Shown piece by piece: positions 10,401 through 23,300 of a DNA stretch of 64,000 bases. Position 1 is the stretch's first letter. Every line of letters starts with the position of its first letter. Made by a program: the position numbers and the translations under genes. Under the pieces are notes generated by a model, which worked only from the letters and a program-made list of their open reading frames with translations, ran no database searches and was not told the origin of the DNA. The stretch covers positions 4,702,087-4,766,086 of the forward strand of contig NC_023755.2 of assembly GCF_000499845.2 (NCBI RefSeq), written 5' to 3'. Source of the stretch: Phaseolus vulgaris (taxonomy: Eukaryota; Streptophyta; Magnoliopsida; Fabales; Fabaceae).

Positions 10401-13400
10401 ATCCGAAGCTTTCGGAGCTCTTTCCTTGCAATTCTGGCTCTCCAAAGACATTGAAGTGAAACAGTTGCTCTCTTCTGCTGTTTGTAATCAGAAAGAGCTT
10501 GGACTTTTCTCCATTGTGTCTGTGAAGAGAAACGAAATGGAACAGTTAAAATTATAAAGAGAAGCAATGTAATTTCATATTATGCATATTTATATATGAA
10601 CTATCTTCTAGTTTTTACTTGTGAAAACCTAGATGAATTTTTCATTGAGAAAACATATTTTGCATTCCAATTTTTCCGTTTTGCATGTCATTATCTATGT
10701 TGGTGTTTATATATTCCTTTTAATGGTGTATTTACCTGAATTTTCGTTGAAGCCTTTGTTCTTCTTCTGTACCTGTATTCATTCCGTGCTGCAAATGCTC
10801 TCAAGCCTGATTGAAGAACTATAGCTGATTCTTGTAATGATGTATAATACATTCTTGCTCTGTGTGCACGCACATGTTTCTGTATCCGGATAGAAGCTGC
10901 TTCCCTCCTCATATTCTCAAAGAGTTCACGTGCAAGTTTAGCTGAAAAAATGAAATCCAACAAAAGAATAACTCCTGTTATTTCCAGGACAGTACCAACA
11001 ATCATGCAGTTAAGGAAAAGGAGGACATGTCTAAAATTGCAATATTGTGAAGAAAGATCACCTCTCCATATCTTCTGGATATGAATTGTGGCCTTTCTTA
11101 GGGTGATGAACTCCTTTCTGGTTAAATGTGTTCGGATTTGTCTCTGTATGAGTTTAGCTGCTTTAGCTAAGACTTCGGCTCTTCGTGCATCAATTTCAGC
11201 CATCTGACCTGCTCTGAGAAATACCTTTGTTTTTCCCATCTGATTGGAACATTAGGGTAGAAAGGCATTACAGATTATAACATATAAATTGCAAAAAAAT
11301 TTATGGACAATCATGCCTTTGGGTTCCATGTAACATTTTTAGACTTACTTGATAGCCTTTTAAGCCCATCTTATCACAGATGGCCATAGAGGCCTTTTTC
11401 TCATCAGAACTGCACAGAAGAAAGCATTATTTATCATATAGGTGTATGAAGCTTAACATATATTTTATTGGACTTGAAAATGAGAGAGAGATTTATGATA
11501 TTTATTTTCAAGTGATCCTGAATTGATTCTCTATGATGCAAGATGCAAGCGCAAAGTAGATTATTCTTATGTATTATATTTAAGTGATGCTTTAAGTAGT
11601 TTAGCTGAACATGATTGCATTTCATCTTTGATTCATAATTCTTAACACTATTTTCTATTCCTTTAAGGTGTGAATGCCATAGGAGTGACAAGAATAATTT
11701 GTACCCATCAAGTACATCGGGGGCTAGCATTCCAAAACGATCAAGGAACTCTTCAAAAGTTCTTTTTGTTGGATATCCAGCACAACTAATCCTTATTGCT
11801 TCAAGTACTCCCTGAAACATTTTTTATGCGAATGTTATGCTGGGAAACTTTCTCAAATTCACTGAATAATCACGTATTTCAGAGACAATTTGAAAAGTTA
11901 AACATACCCCACATCTTAATTGGTTCAAGACGTTAAAGTTCTCAAAGATCCCAGGCTGCAAAACTGTATTTGGTTTCACACATCGTATGTAATGGGGTTC
12001 TGTTGTATTCAGTGTCTCCATGAGAGATTGCAGTTGGTGCTACATAATAAGATTTGATCCAGAAGCAATTCAAGGATTGATTGTTTCTAGAAGTAGGGAG
12101 AAGTAGTAATGTTGAAATTGAACTGTTACCTTAAACTGTGAACCAATGGAAGAGAATTTGGATTGCTTTGATGTCTCCTCTGGTAAAGGAGGGAAAAGAT
12201 TAGCAACAAATGGGCACTTGGAAGCACATAAAAGAGCTTGATGCTCTGCTACAACATAATCTTTGTTTTTATCAAGAAAATGATCTGCTTGATATGTGAC
12301 CTGTGCATCAAAAGGGTTGTGTGATGATTAATTTCTAATTCATGGTGAATGGCCAAGGAAAAAATTTAGAACTTTCTCACTTACATCTCCAGCATAATGG
12401 TTAATTGTGAAATCTGTTCGAGCAAGTTTTGGCTTGCTGAAGCGCTTGTGGGATTTATATGTCTGGTACATTTTTTGTGCAAAAGTCTCATGAGTTGATT
12501 TTGGGAACATGCTGCAGAAGCAGAAGAATACAATTAAAATTTCACCTGTTTTAATAGTTTTTGCTTTTTGTTTATAGAAAGGAAATAAAATCCATCTGAG
12601 TGAGTTGCTCCACCCTATTCTTCTATACTGAGGAATTATTTCGCAGGCATAGAATAAGCAACTATGCTCATCTGTTCTTTTATTTTTCATGTAAATATGT
12701 TCACAGTTTTTTGAGTAAAAGGACATACCAGGCTTCATCTAGAAGAGCGATTATTCCCCCTGGTTTCTGTATGAAAGGCATACAAAGGGTTTCACAAGTT
12801 TATCTGATAGAAAAAATCTTTCCACAAGCAATGATGATGATGAAGAATACCTTCTCAAGAAGATCAAGAACATCCTGGTTATCCACAAACTCTACATAGC
12901 TCCAATCGATTTCCTCCTTTGTGTACTCTTCTTGCTCCATCTTGAATACATGCTGTTGAAACAGATGCATTTTTATATTATGTATTGCAGCAAATAATGA
13001 TGCTCAAGTTGTATTTAGAAGTTATCACCACACCTGATTAAAATGTTGTTGCAACTTCTCATTCGTTAGGTTGATGCATAGTTGCTCAAAACTGTAAATG
13101 GAGAACAATGAGATTACAAGATAGAGATGTGGAAACTCTAGTTCTTCTGCTGGTAATAATTATGCTATTTACCTGTTGATTTTGAAGCTTTCAAATCCAT
13201 AAATGTCAAGGACTCCTATTATGCTTACTGCATTGGAATCCTGACCAATTGAACTGTTAATTTTGTCCACAATCCTGCCAGATTTGAAGAATGCGTTTAG
13301 AATTTGTCATTCCTTGTCTCAACTGAAAATATGCTCATAGAATACGCTATACAAGCAAAGCACTTCTATTCACAGAAGATTTAGTTTTGCATTATATGTA

Positions 13401-16278
13401 TTTTAGAATAAGTATGTTTCCTTTACATCATAGTTTTTAGATTTTCAATGTTCTGTACTGAACAAGGTTAGTTACATGGTGGTGGAATTAGTGAGTTTGT
13501 TTTTACCAATCAAACAATTTGGAGTACACAGTCTTTGACAAGGCATCTCGACTCAAAGCAGCTGCATCAGGGTCCAGAGGTTTGGTGATGTTACCATCAG
13601 GAGTTACAATGACACGCTTGCAAAGTGAATCTTCTAGTGATTTTGCATCACACCTGAACATAAACATGTTAAGAGACATGGAAGTTGAAGCATATGAATT
13701 ATACAGTTCTGATGGGAAGATCAAAGCTTGTACATGAACAACTCTGCAGCTGTTTGGAGGTGGAAGAGTGATTTATCATCTTTCAATTTGGAAGAATCCA
13801 CTTCTTTCCCTTTGACAAAGTCAATGTTTCCAAGATGGAGGATTGCAGCTACCACACGGAAGATAGCATCCTGTGAAGGGAAATTTTATTTGACCAATTG
13901 TTTGGATATAATCAAATCACTATTTCATTAAAATGTGGTGCCCTTATGAACTGATCCAATACCTGCTCATCTTGGTTAATGCCTACAATGTCCATTGCAT
14001 TTCTGGTCTCCAAGTATTCTTTTGCATCATCTACATTTGACACTTCATAACAGTTTGATTGATTAAGATAGTGGAATTGCCTTGGATCCCCTAACTTGTA
14101 CTTGTTGGCATCCTATTTAGAAACTTTTAAGTGTTAGATTTAGTGAGGTAATGGTATGTTACTGAATTATTTTCAGGATAATTATAGAGAAGTCACCTCT
14201 GGTGGTGCTGCACAAAGCATGTAAAAGCAATGATAGTTTCTCTCTGGGTCAGAGACCTGGCAAACTCGTGACCTTTCGAGGAGATATGTTCGGATTGCAG
14301 CTCCTGAAATCTTCCCATTTTTGTCGAATTGAATTTCAACAAATTTACCAAATCGACTGCAACAAACTCATATAATTTTGTAAGATAAACTAAAATGGGA
14401 ATTGTTATAGAAAATTAGACCTGAGAAAATATATCTATACAATTTACCTTGAATTGTTGTTTTTGACCGTTTTGGCGTTTCCAAATGCTTCCAGCACTGG
14501 ATTGGACTGCAGAAGTGATAATGTCACTAGATATACCTTATTTGGGTTCTAAGAAACGATTTGTAAGTAGTTCAAACTCACCTCCAAAACTTGTTGCTCT
14601 ACAGTTCTTCCTTCTGTAGCAGCTCTACCCCCCATGAATGCTAGGTACCTCATGAGCATTTTTGTTGTCTCAGTTTTACCAGCTCCACTCTCTCCACTTA
14701 CCAAAATGGATTGACTTCCATTTTCATTTATCATTGCCCTGATGCATTTAACTGAGTCAACTCTATAATTGATCTCTGAGTCTACTTGTGCTAAATATAT
14801 TTCTACATTGATGTAAATATACCTGTAACATGTGTCAGCTACAGCAAAAAGGTGAGGACTAAGCTCTCCAAATGCTGCTCCTTTGTACTGCTCCATCATA
14901 TGGATGTCATACAAGTGTGGCAATCTTCGAAAAGGATTCACTGCAATTAAGATATTCCCTGTATATGTCTGTTTATTTCATTTATTTTTGTCAGATTTTA
15001 CTCTCTTTTCCTTATATCTATCAAATATATTAAGAATGACAATTGACAAGTTGGTTGACTGGTTGTGACTCACATATATCTCATTGAGAGAAAAACGAGT
15101 TGCAAGGTTATGCAGGACTCCTGGCTCATGAAGGTAAGCTAGCTTGGTCATGTCATCAACTCCTGCAGGTGGTGCTTCTGTATCTTTGGGGTATATGCTT
15201 GAAATTTCTGCCACCAACTGAAATTGAGGTAAATGCAAATGTTTAGCTTTATATTCTCCTTTATGGTTTTACTTCAAGTATCAAAATTGTGAGAATGGTG
15301 ACATATTCTGGGGGAGGGGTAGTGGCTTTGGGTAAGAATGCAGTCAAAGTATGGTACTTGAGCTTGTCGAAAGAAGTAAAATAAAGTTGTTACCTGACTA
15401 TTAAGTGTAGCTTTTAATCTAATGATAAGCACTTGATTTGATATAAACTGTAAGTTCCTCATTTCAGCAACTAGTTAATTCTTTATTATGCTGTATTTGG
15501 AAATCTTATTTAAAATGTGATAGGAAAAGAATAATTTTTTTTTCTACACAAGAATGTGTTGCGACTTAAATTCCTGTGGATTCTAAAATTGGAGATGTGA
15601 TGAGGTTGAAAATTGCGACTCAGCTTTTGAGCTGAAATTTCACCTTGGTTTTGTATTATTATTTTTTCTACCTATCTTGTCTCTACTACCAGGCTAAGAA
15701 CAAAAACTGATCAAGTTTCAACTTTATTATCGCATAACATAATATTAAGTTTTCACTTCACACAATACCATAGTAAGAAAAATCCAGTTACAGAACAAAA
15801 TGAATAAAATTTACAGTTGATGGATCATCTTGTATGATTATTTAAACAAGTTATTCCATTTCCATCATTCGGATCCAAAGTAGCCATGCCATCCTAGTAA
15901 AAAAGCAAACATCTGCACCTATCTCTGAAACGCCTTCTATATCAACATCTATGATATGGACCAATTCTAATCAAGTTTCAAAGTGTTTCACCAATCAATG
16001 ACAACACTTAGAATATTCCAATAAATGCTTACAGTTTTCCCATTTGTGGCAATGATGGTTACATTTTTGCCATTGATTTCTGTGACCTCACCATCAATCC
16101 ATGCAACCTCCGGATCCTCAACCCAAACCTGTGATCCAACGATGATGTTCACAGGCGTTCCCTGAACCAATCATAAAAGGGCATGAAAAGTGTTAACACA
16201 CATGATCTGACACCAGAAAAGTTGAGAGGTGATCAACAGCACAAAGAGAACTAGTTTTGTTGTTCAGATTCTCACCAT
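4500..16278 (-). CDS. Class XI myosin heavy chain (plant unconventional myosin), 40 coding exons
   Basis: Actin-based motor that moves organelles and drives cytoplasmic streaming. Exons in transcript order: 16276-16278, 16033-16161, 15074-15217, 14823-14968, 14582-14738, 14448-14506, 14197-14356, 13963-14112, 13734-13870, 13507-13653, 13173-13274, 13034-13091, 12851-12952, 12729-12766, 12385-12511, 12130-12300, 11908-12039, 11705-11811, 11349-11409, 11062-11239, 10736-10941, 10400-10519, 10197-10295, 9767-9982, 9187-9326, 9008-9109, 7709-7946, 7595-7642, 7441-7500, 7177-7347, 6895-7047, 6609-6815, 6380-6529, 6218-6288, 6015-6114, 5863-5919, 5709-5765, 5417-5497, 4768-4850, 4500-4641. All junctions are GT-AG and phases stay in frame (about 1602 aa). 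Domains: SH3-like N-terminus ([14 protein letters not shown]), motor about 60-730 with P-loop GESGAGKT (156-163), DIYGFESF and HYIRCVKPN; six IQ motifs about 735-875; coiled coil about 880-1160; DIL cargo domain about 1290-1550. Slightly longer than the usual 1500-1530 aa. Subgroup not assigned. Confidence 0.95.
7775..7886 (-). repeat. 54-bp in-frame tandem duplication in the myosin coiled-coil exon
   Basis: Within exon 7709-7946 the protein reads [18 protein letters not shown], then [18 protein letters not shown], then a weaker third unit ([14 protein letters not shown]). At DNA level two units of about 54 bp are clearly alike. The duplication adds about 18 residues per copy to the neck-proximal tail and partly explains why the protein is longer than typical. 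Confidence 0.8.
8582..8880 (+). mobile_element. TRIM retrotransposon remnant inside a myosin intron
   Basis: The sequence begins TGTTGAAAATCTCACATCG, a diverged form of the legume TRIM LTR start (TGTTGGAGATCCCACATCG). The LTR ends near 8697 and is followed by ATATGAAATGAGAGTC, which resembles a decayed initiator-Met primer-binding site (TGGTATCAGAGTC). The internal part includes ATCTAGTCTTACACATGAG, typical of these elements. A second LTR is not clear. It lies in the roughly 1.06-kb intron between exons 9008-9109 and 7709-7946, opposite to the gene. Confidence 0.6.
16276..16278 (-). other. Myosin start codon as the last three bases of exon 1
   Basis: On the minus strand the sequence is ATATCATG followed at once by the donor GTGAGA. 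Exon 2 starts after TTGGTTCAG at 16161 with GGA ACG CCT GTG AAC. Joined, they give [10 protein letters not shown], the conserved class XI start. Exon 1 therefore holds only the 5' UTR plus ATG. An alternative start inside intron 1 would be non-canonical (TTG) and is rejected. Confidence 0.85.
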
Positions 16279-18427
16279 GATATGCTAAACTCTTCTGATC
16301 ATGAAAATCAGAATGGTGGCTTGTGGAACAAGACCAATATGAATGAATGCAAAGTGGATCAAAGAATGCTGGTGTGTGTTGCAGAGTTTTGAGAAAGCAG
16401 AAAGGAATGTCCAAAAGGAAAACAAAGGCATAGGAAATGCCAGGGTGGTTAACAACTCTTTAAAGCTAAAGGGGAAGTAAGCACCCCCTCACCTCACCTT
16501 ACCACCTTTTCTTCCCTCACAGTCCCATGTACTTTTTTTTTTGCTCCTTCCACGACAGATGCTGACTTGGCACCAACACAAGTCCCAGAAAAAAATGTGT
16601 CACAAAAAATAATTATTCAAATATTCAATCCCTGTGTCTGCTGCCTGCAACATGATCACACCAGTGGGGCCATGTTGCTTAAGCCATACGAAGAATGAGC
16701 CACCGTCCTCCAGCTGATAATTTTGAATAATTTGTGTTTTGGTGCATCATCATAATTTTGGTTTTAAATAGTTTTGTTATGGATTGGTCAGATGTGTATT
16801 ATTTGGTATTATGGTGAGTAGTACTAGTAGCATACATACACAGCTGGTGTTACTTGTCATACTTCATTGTTACAGTAATTACCATCCTCTAGTCACCTTT
16901 TACTCATTCTATATATTCATGCATAATTCATTCTATATAATCATGCAAAAAGAAAGTGATTAACCATATGGGAGAGTGTCTAGCAGTTCTTTGAATTTGT
17001 TTATCTTTTGTATAATAACTACTTTTGGAAGAGAAGAGATGTGTATATCAAACTCTATTTGAAGCATACCTTAAAGTCAATTGTCAATTGAGTTTGATGG
17101 AAGGGTCTCATATTAAAGATGCCCAAAAGAAAAGAAAGGAAAAGAAGATTGGGAAAGTTGATCCACAGAAGGGGATCCACTTGGCATAGTAAAAGCCAAT
17201 GAGGGGGACCCAAGTTTTCAACTTTATGTATGTCTCAACCATCCAAAAATAACATTTTGTCACCCCTTCTGCTTTCAGCCTTTGAAGTGTAACTACTAAC
17301 CAAAAATACTACCATCTATGATTCTGTGTATCTAGAATCATGAAAGTGAAGGGAAGTTAGAGATTGATTTTTTCCATTTTACTTTAATTTGTTTCCCTTG
17401 TGGGACGGCTAAGGGAGGTGCCAGATTTTTGGGCCTATGGTCTTTCACATGAGAAAAGGGTCATGTCATGTGGTGTGGTGGTGGGACCATGGACCATAGG
17501 AAAAAGCCTTACACAGGCGTGGCTTTCCAACCAAGCTTTCTTCATCATTCTTTTTCTTTTGCTATTTGTTTAAACAAATTTTGCTGATGTGGGCATCATT
17601 AATCATCATTACTCTCTCTTATTATGGGTTCTAAGTTGGGTATTTTTGTCAAATGTTCATATGATGGGGTCTCATGGAAATTTTGATCTTGCTGTACCTA
17701 ATAGTGTTGTGTGTAGGGAGATGCTTCTCTTGTCGGTCATTGGTTCAAAGTAGTTTTGTTGAAACGCAACTTTTTGGAAGTGCTTTTGACCCAATTTTTC
17801 TGAATGTGGAATAAAACCCTTTTTAGTTCAACAAGGGTAAAGTGGGGTGTAGAGAATTTGAAGATGAGAAGTGATGCAAATGAGTGTGATGGTGTTTTAA
17901 TAAGCCCAATTATGTCAAGGCTACCACCACACAGGTCCGTGGAGTTTCTTCATGGACATGAGAAACCCTACTTTTCCTTCACACACCATACAAAGGAATT
18001 CCTTTTATGAGCATTTATTGCATCATGTTCTTATAAAATGGTAGGTTGTATCAATTTCTTTAAGTCCATCAATGAAATTATCATCCAATAATGTTTTACA
18101 TGATTCGTATATTATAAGTTGATATTATATTTAAGTGTTTAGCTCATCAGAGTTTGAACTAGTATAGGGCAATCTTGTAAAAAAGTGAATTTTATAGAAA
18201 AGTTCTATTATGTTAACTAATGATAAATTATTTTTGGAGAACTCTTAAGATAGAAAGTCAATTAGTTTATTATATTTGATGATTATAAGTGTATCGGTCG
18301 AAATAATCTTAACTTAACTTAGTAGATATTAATATCTTAGTATAGATGATCTTAACGTAGTAGATGTTAATATCTTAATAGATGATCTCAACTTAATAGA
18401 TATTAATATTTAATTTGTTAATATGAA
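16279..18427. promoter_or_regulatory. Upstream region of the myosin gene (5' UTR and promoter), no motif assigned
   Basis: The first 150 bases or so upstream of the ATG, read on the minus strand, are pyrimidine-rich and suit a 5' UTR. I cannot place a TATA box or transcription start with confidence. No gene or well-bounded repeat is seen up to the gypsy fragment. Confidence 0.35.
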
Positions 18428-20370
18428 TGTTGTTGAAACCACAACTAGAATACTAGGAACATGAAGGATAATTGGGATATTTAATTCAAGTTTACTCTAG
18501 TAAAAGACTATTAGGAGGTTATAAATATATTAAACCTAAGATAGGTATTGTCCATTAATGACAAATTTATTATTGTTCCAAAAATCTCTACTTACTTGAG
18601 TATCTAAATATCTTTGCAATGTCACCTTTCTCTAACCAAATGTTAGAAGAGAATATCTGAGATAAGTAAGGAGATTATCTTATTAGATAAAGACATCATC
18701 TAGGACTTAGTTTGAATATGTGATCTTGAGAGGTCATCTTAGTCCTTGTAAGAACATTTGACGCTTATTGATACATCTCAACCCAACAATCCAAGATGGT
18801 CCAAGAAACCAATTAGACAACCTAAATGGATGGACCACTATGCAATTTAATAAGTTAGAAAATGAGGTTATATTATCATAACAATACAATATATGTTTGT
18901 AAGGCTCAAGGGCCCATATGGCATCTATTTACAGTATTGATACCAAAATGAATGCATGAAAGTGTGCCCTAATTATATTAGTGTATTCTCTCTTCTCTTA
19001 GTATAGTTGTAGCAAAAGCCTAACAAATTGGTGCTTTCATTGACCTACCATGCCTCCTAAACCCCAAACAAAAGATCTAGAGAAAATACTCCACTCCATC
19101 CAAGAGCACTTTGTTGCCATCCAAGTTTAGATGGAAGAAACCCACACCCGTCAAGCTTCCATGGAAGCTCGTAATGAATCCCTCCATTCCACTATCACTT
19201 TCTATTGATCAGGTATCCTCTATTCCACATATAGAGAACCTTGTCTAGCCCCTAGGTGGCACAACCATCACTCAAAATAATGCAACATCCTCTCCCCTCA
19301 CCAGTGAGGCACATGCTATTCCTAAGCACACCCCAAACAACACTCAACAACATCAAAATCCTGCCCCCACCATCTGACCCCTCAAGCTTCAGTTAGCCTT
19401 CCTTGAAGGTCTTGAACCCTTGGATTGGCTCTTTCAAGCATAACAATATTTTTCTTTTTATCAAATCCCACCTGAGCAAAGATTATCTATAGCAACTTTC
19501 CACATTAAGGGAGAAACTCTCAGATGGTTTAAGTGGATGCATCAAATCCTTCTAATCACAGATTGACACTCCTTCACCCATTCCTTGGAACTGCGTTTTG
19601 GACCATCCACCTATGTTAACCACCAAGCGGAACTAGTCAAGCTCAATCACCATAATAACTGAATATCAGGCTCGTTTCGAAAAATTATGCAATTGCGTTG
19701 TGAGACTTACTCCAGAAACTATACTCAACTGTTTCATCTTGGGTTTACAACTAGAAATTTGTCGAGAGTTAGCTATCATAAACCCTTTCTCTATTTCATA
19801 AGTCATTAGGTTAACCAAGCACATAGAAGAAAAATGCAGAGATTCTAAAACCAGACAACGTTCACATCCACCTTATATTACTAAACCCCCCCCCCCCTCC
19901 CCCCTTCCAACATTACCACCACTCGTCCCCCACCAATATCCTACCCCTTCTTGTTAAGCGCTTGTCCCCACAACAAATGCAGAAACGTCGCGCCCAAGGA
20001 CTATGTTACAATTGTGATGAGAAGTTTACTCCTGACCATAAATGCTCTACTTAGCGATTTCTATCACTGATAGATGATCAACCCTTGGAACCCAATCTAG
20101 AATCACTCATAAGTGAGTTTTCATAAATCATTCATTTTCACTTGTCTCCTCATGCCCTTACTAGACAACCATCCCCCCAAACTCTCAAGTTCACTGGTCT
20201 CATACAAAACCTTCCAGTACTGTCCTTATTGACTCAGGAAGCTCTCACAACATCATCCAACCTCGCATAGCCCACCACCTACACCTACCTATAACCCCAA
20301 ACCCTCCATTGTCTGTGATGATGGGCAGTGGAGCCTTTATCCAATGTCAAAGCCTCTAGCCTTTGGAGAT
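18428..20370 (+). mobile_element. Decayed Ty3/gypsy LTR retrotransposon (putative 5' LTR, gag, protease)
   Basis: Gag-like reading starts at ATG 19050 (MPPKPQTKDLEKILHSIQEH) and continues with stops and frameshifts. Visible blocks include FLEGLEPLDWLFQA, QRLSIATFHIKGETLRWFKW and a zinc knuckle GLCYNCDEKFTPDHKCS near 20000-20050. The aspartic protease site VLIDSGSSHNIIQPRIAHHL lies near 20225-20270. Upstream, TTGGTGCTTTCATTG sits two bases after CCTAACA, where a primer-binding site is expected. A 5' LTR of about 598 bp (18428-19025, TG...CA) is inferred from that geometry only. No reverse transcriptase, integrase or 3' LTR is seen, so the copy is truncated and inactive. Confidence 0.7.
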
Positions 20371-23300
20371 ACAACGTGTTTCTCATCATTTTCATTTTTC
20401 TTGTTAATCTTACTTTTCTTTGAACCACAACCATCAATAGATGTTTGCAATCATGAGTGGATTGGTCGACTATCGCAAGAATTGGAAAGTTTAGTGCACG
20501 TTTGATGTCGTGCTTATCGTCCTCGTCATCACTATAGTCAAACCCTAAAGTAATTATCCTAAATCCTTAAGTTCTAAATCCTAAAATATAAATATAAATA
20601 TACTAATAATTTCAATTTATCCAATTAAAAATATTGATTAATCAATTAAAACTCATAAAATAATTACATAATAGTATGATTTTTTTAAAAAATATTTATA
20701 TACATTTAAAAACAATTCCAAAATAAAAATAACAAAACTATATAAAAAAAATTGGTCAACACGTCCAACCAATTCGTTTTTGGTGAATCAACGATAAAAT
20801 GAAAAAAAAATAAAAAAAATTCACCCAATTTTGTCACCTTACCCATTGGAGCTTAAACCTTTATATGAAAAAAAAAATAGTTTTAAACATTGCAGGAATT
20901 TGCTTTCCGAAATAATAAAAGAATAATTACATTCCAAAATTTACTATTCTGAATGGAAAAAGCAAATTTTACATGTAGAAAAAAAATTATCTTCTAATAA
21001 ATTTTTTCTTTCTAGAAGTTATATTTAAAATATGAATATCAAAAAAATGTTTCGAAAAAGTTGTTTGTGAAATTTATGTTTTGATTTCTTTTTCTCCTTC
21101 CTACATTTATTTATTTTATTTCCTTTCAGTTCATCTAGTAAAATGTGTGGGGTAAGCAGTGCCCGAGTATAATTAAAGATGGGATTTCTTTTGAAAGAAA
21201 AAGGAATAAATATGTAATTTAAAATAAAATAAGCACACTCAGTGGGAATAGAAGGAAAGGGGAGTATAAATAGCAGATATTCTATTTTCTGTTTGAACAA
21301 GGACTCAGTTTAGATTCAAATGCCCTGTTATCTTGCTACACAAACAACGCTAATGCTATTTACACCTCCCTTTCTCATTTTGTCTCCAAAATTTTGTACT
21401 GAGATTTAATTTTCTTTTAAAAAACAACGACACACCCTCACATATATTTTCATCTATGCTCTTTATTCAAACATAATAGGAATTTCAAAATGCACCACCG
21501 AAAAAATGAATTAACCAATTTTTCTTTAAGTACTTGTTTTTTAATTCTGTTGCATCTCCACAATTTTTTTTTATCCCTTTTGAAAATATTATTTTAGAAA
21601 AAAATTAACAGATTTCTGGAAAATCATTTTAGTAAGAATTCAACAATATATAATTATGGAACACTCTAATGAGATTTATCATTGAGAAATGAACTTTCCG
21701 AAAGAGTAGAAATTCGTTCTTAGTGGATCTTTATTTCATCCTTTGACCATTTTGGGCCAAAAAAGGTGATGCTATGATGGGAATTTCTTCAAGCAACTCC
21801 ATACATAAAAAAATATTTAAATTACTCTTTAACATTTTTATATTGATTTTTTTTTAATTTCAGAATATGCAATTTAGAGATAGAATCTAAAAGTTAAAAT
21901 TTATGATTTTTTATTTTAAATTGTGAAATCCGAAATTAAATTTTATATTCAGAAATTTGTATTCTGAATCTTCCATTCCATAATTTTTTGCCGTACTTCT
22001 ATGGGATGGGATGTGGGAAAAAGAAGTTTAAATCACCTATTTGATTATTTTTAAATTCAACAATTCAGAATATATTGTAAGTATAAAAATGTATTATGGA
22101 TTATACAGCATAATACATAATGAATTATATCATCCGAAAATATATTTTGAATTATATAATGTATAAAACACAATTCAAAATTCATAATTATATATCTAAA
22201 TTGATGTTCCAGAAACAATATATAGATTCTACGATCCTAAAATTAAAATTAAAATTTTAAATTACAAAATCTATATTTATTTTAATGAAGTGTTATTTTC
22301 CCTAATTTTAAACATAAAAGTACTATTTTAAATTGTTCAATCTAAAATGCTTACCGAATTATTATTTCAATTATTCAATCTAAAATGCTTACATGCATAA
22401 TTTGAAAATAACTCAAAAACTAGTATCTCTTCTACAATTGCTTAAATCTATTGAAAAATGACCCAAAAGAATTTTCAACACTTATAAAACCTTCCCCTTT
22501 AACAATAATCTTTGTCAAATTTAATGTTCAAAGCAAGAGTTAAAAATAAAGACACCAATAGATGTCCAAGAGAATGAACAAATTGTAAAATAGAAAGGCC
22601 AAAATGGAAATTTTGAAAAGATGGGGAGTGCAGGAGGAAAATATGGGATGAAAGAAGAAGGACCCATAAATTATTAGTTAAAAAAAAAGAGGCTCCATAG
22701 CCCATTTGGTTTTTCAAGGGCATATGCCTTGACCAGATTTAAGATTAATCAATATGATCATTTTTACTATTTTAATTATAATAAAATATTTTTTTTGGCA
22801 AGGAAACTTTTCCCCCTTTCTCATGCAACACAAAGTTCAACAAATCCTCCATTATTTAGCATAATTTTTTTGGGTATCAGCCATTAATTTTATAATTCAT
22901 CTCAGTATATTATTAAATTAAATATTATTTTAAAAATTAAAAAAATTATTAATATTTTTTATTAATAAAATTTATAAACTAGTTTTTAAATTATTATCTA
23001 ATTAACTATCAAATTTTAACTATTATATATATTGAAAATTTTAATATTAAACTTTGTTTTAATAACTACTTCTCTTTTCATTTTATTTTTACATTTTACA
23101 TTTTATTCAATTGAAAATTATTTCCATCTTTTACTTCAATTTTTTTCTTTATTACAAAAAAAGTTTAGAAGAGTTGAGTCTGAATGCTTTATCATTGTCA
23201 CAACAATACAAAGGTTCTATATATTATCAACACACTTTTAACATTGGTTAAAAAGTGGTACTAATGTATTTACGGAATACGAAATCTTTTGTTTTAAATG

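Noticed and set aside
16033..16170. Myosin start at a TTG within intron 1
   Set aside because: Non-AUG and lying before a good splice acceptor; the ATG at 16276-16278 gives the conserved Met-Gly-Thr-Pro start.
21025..21300. 91-codon minus-strand frame
   Set aside because: Lys/Phe/Ile-rich low-complexity product in AT-rich DNA with no family motif.
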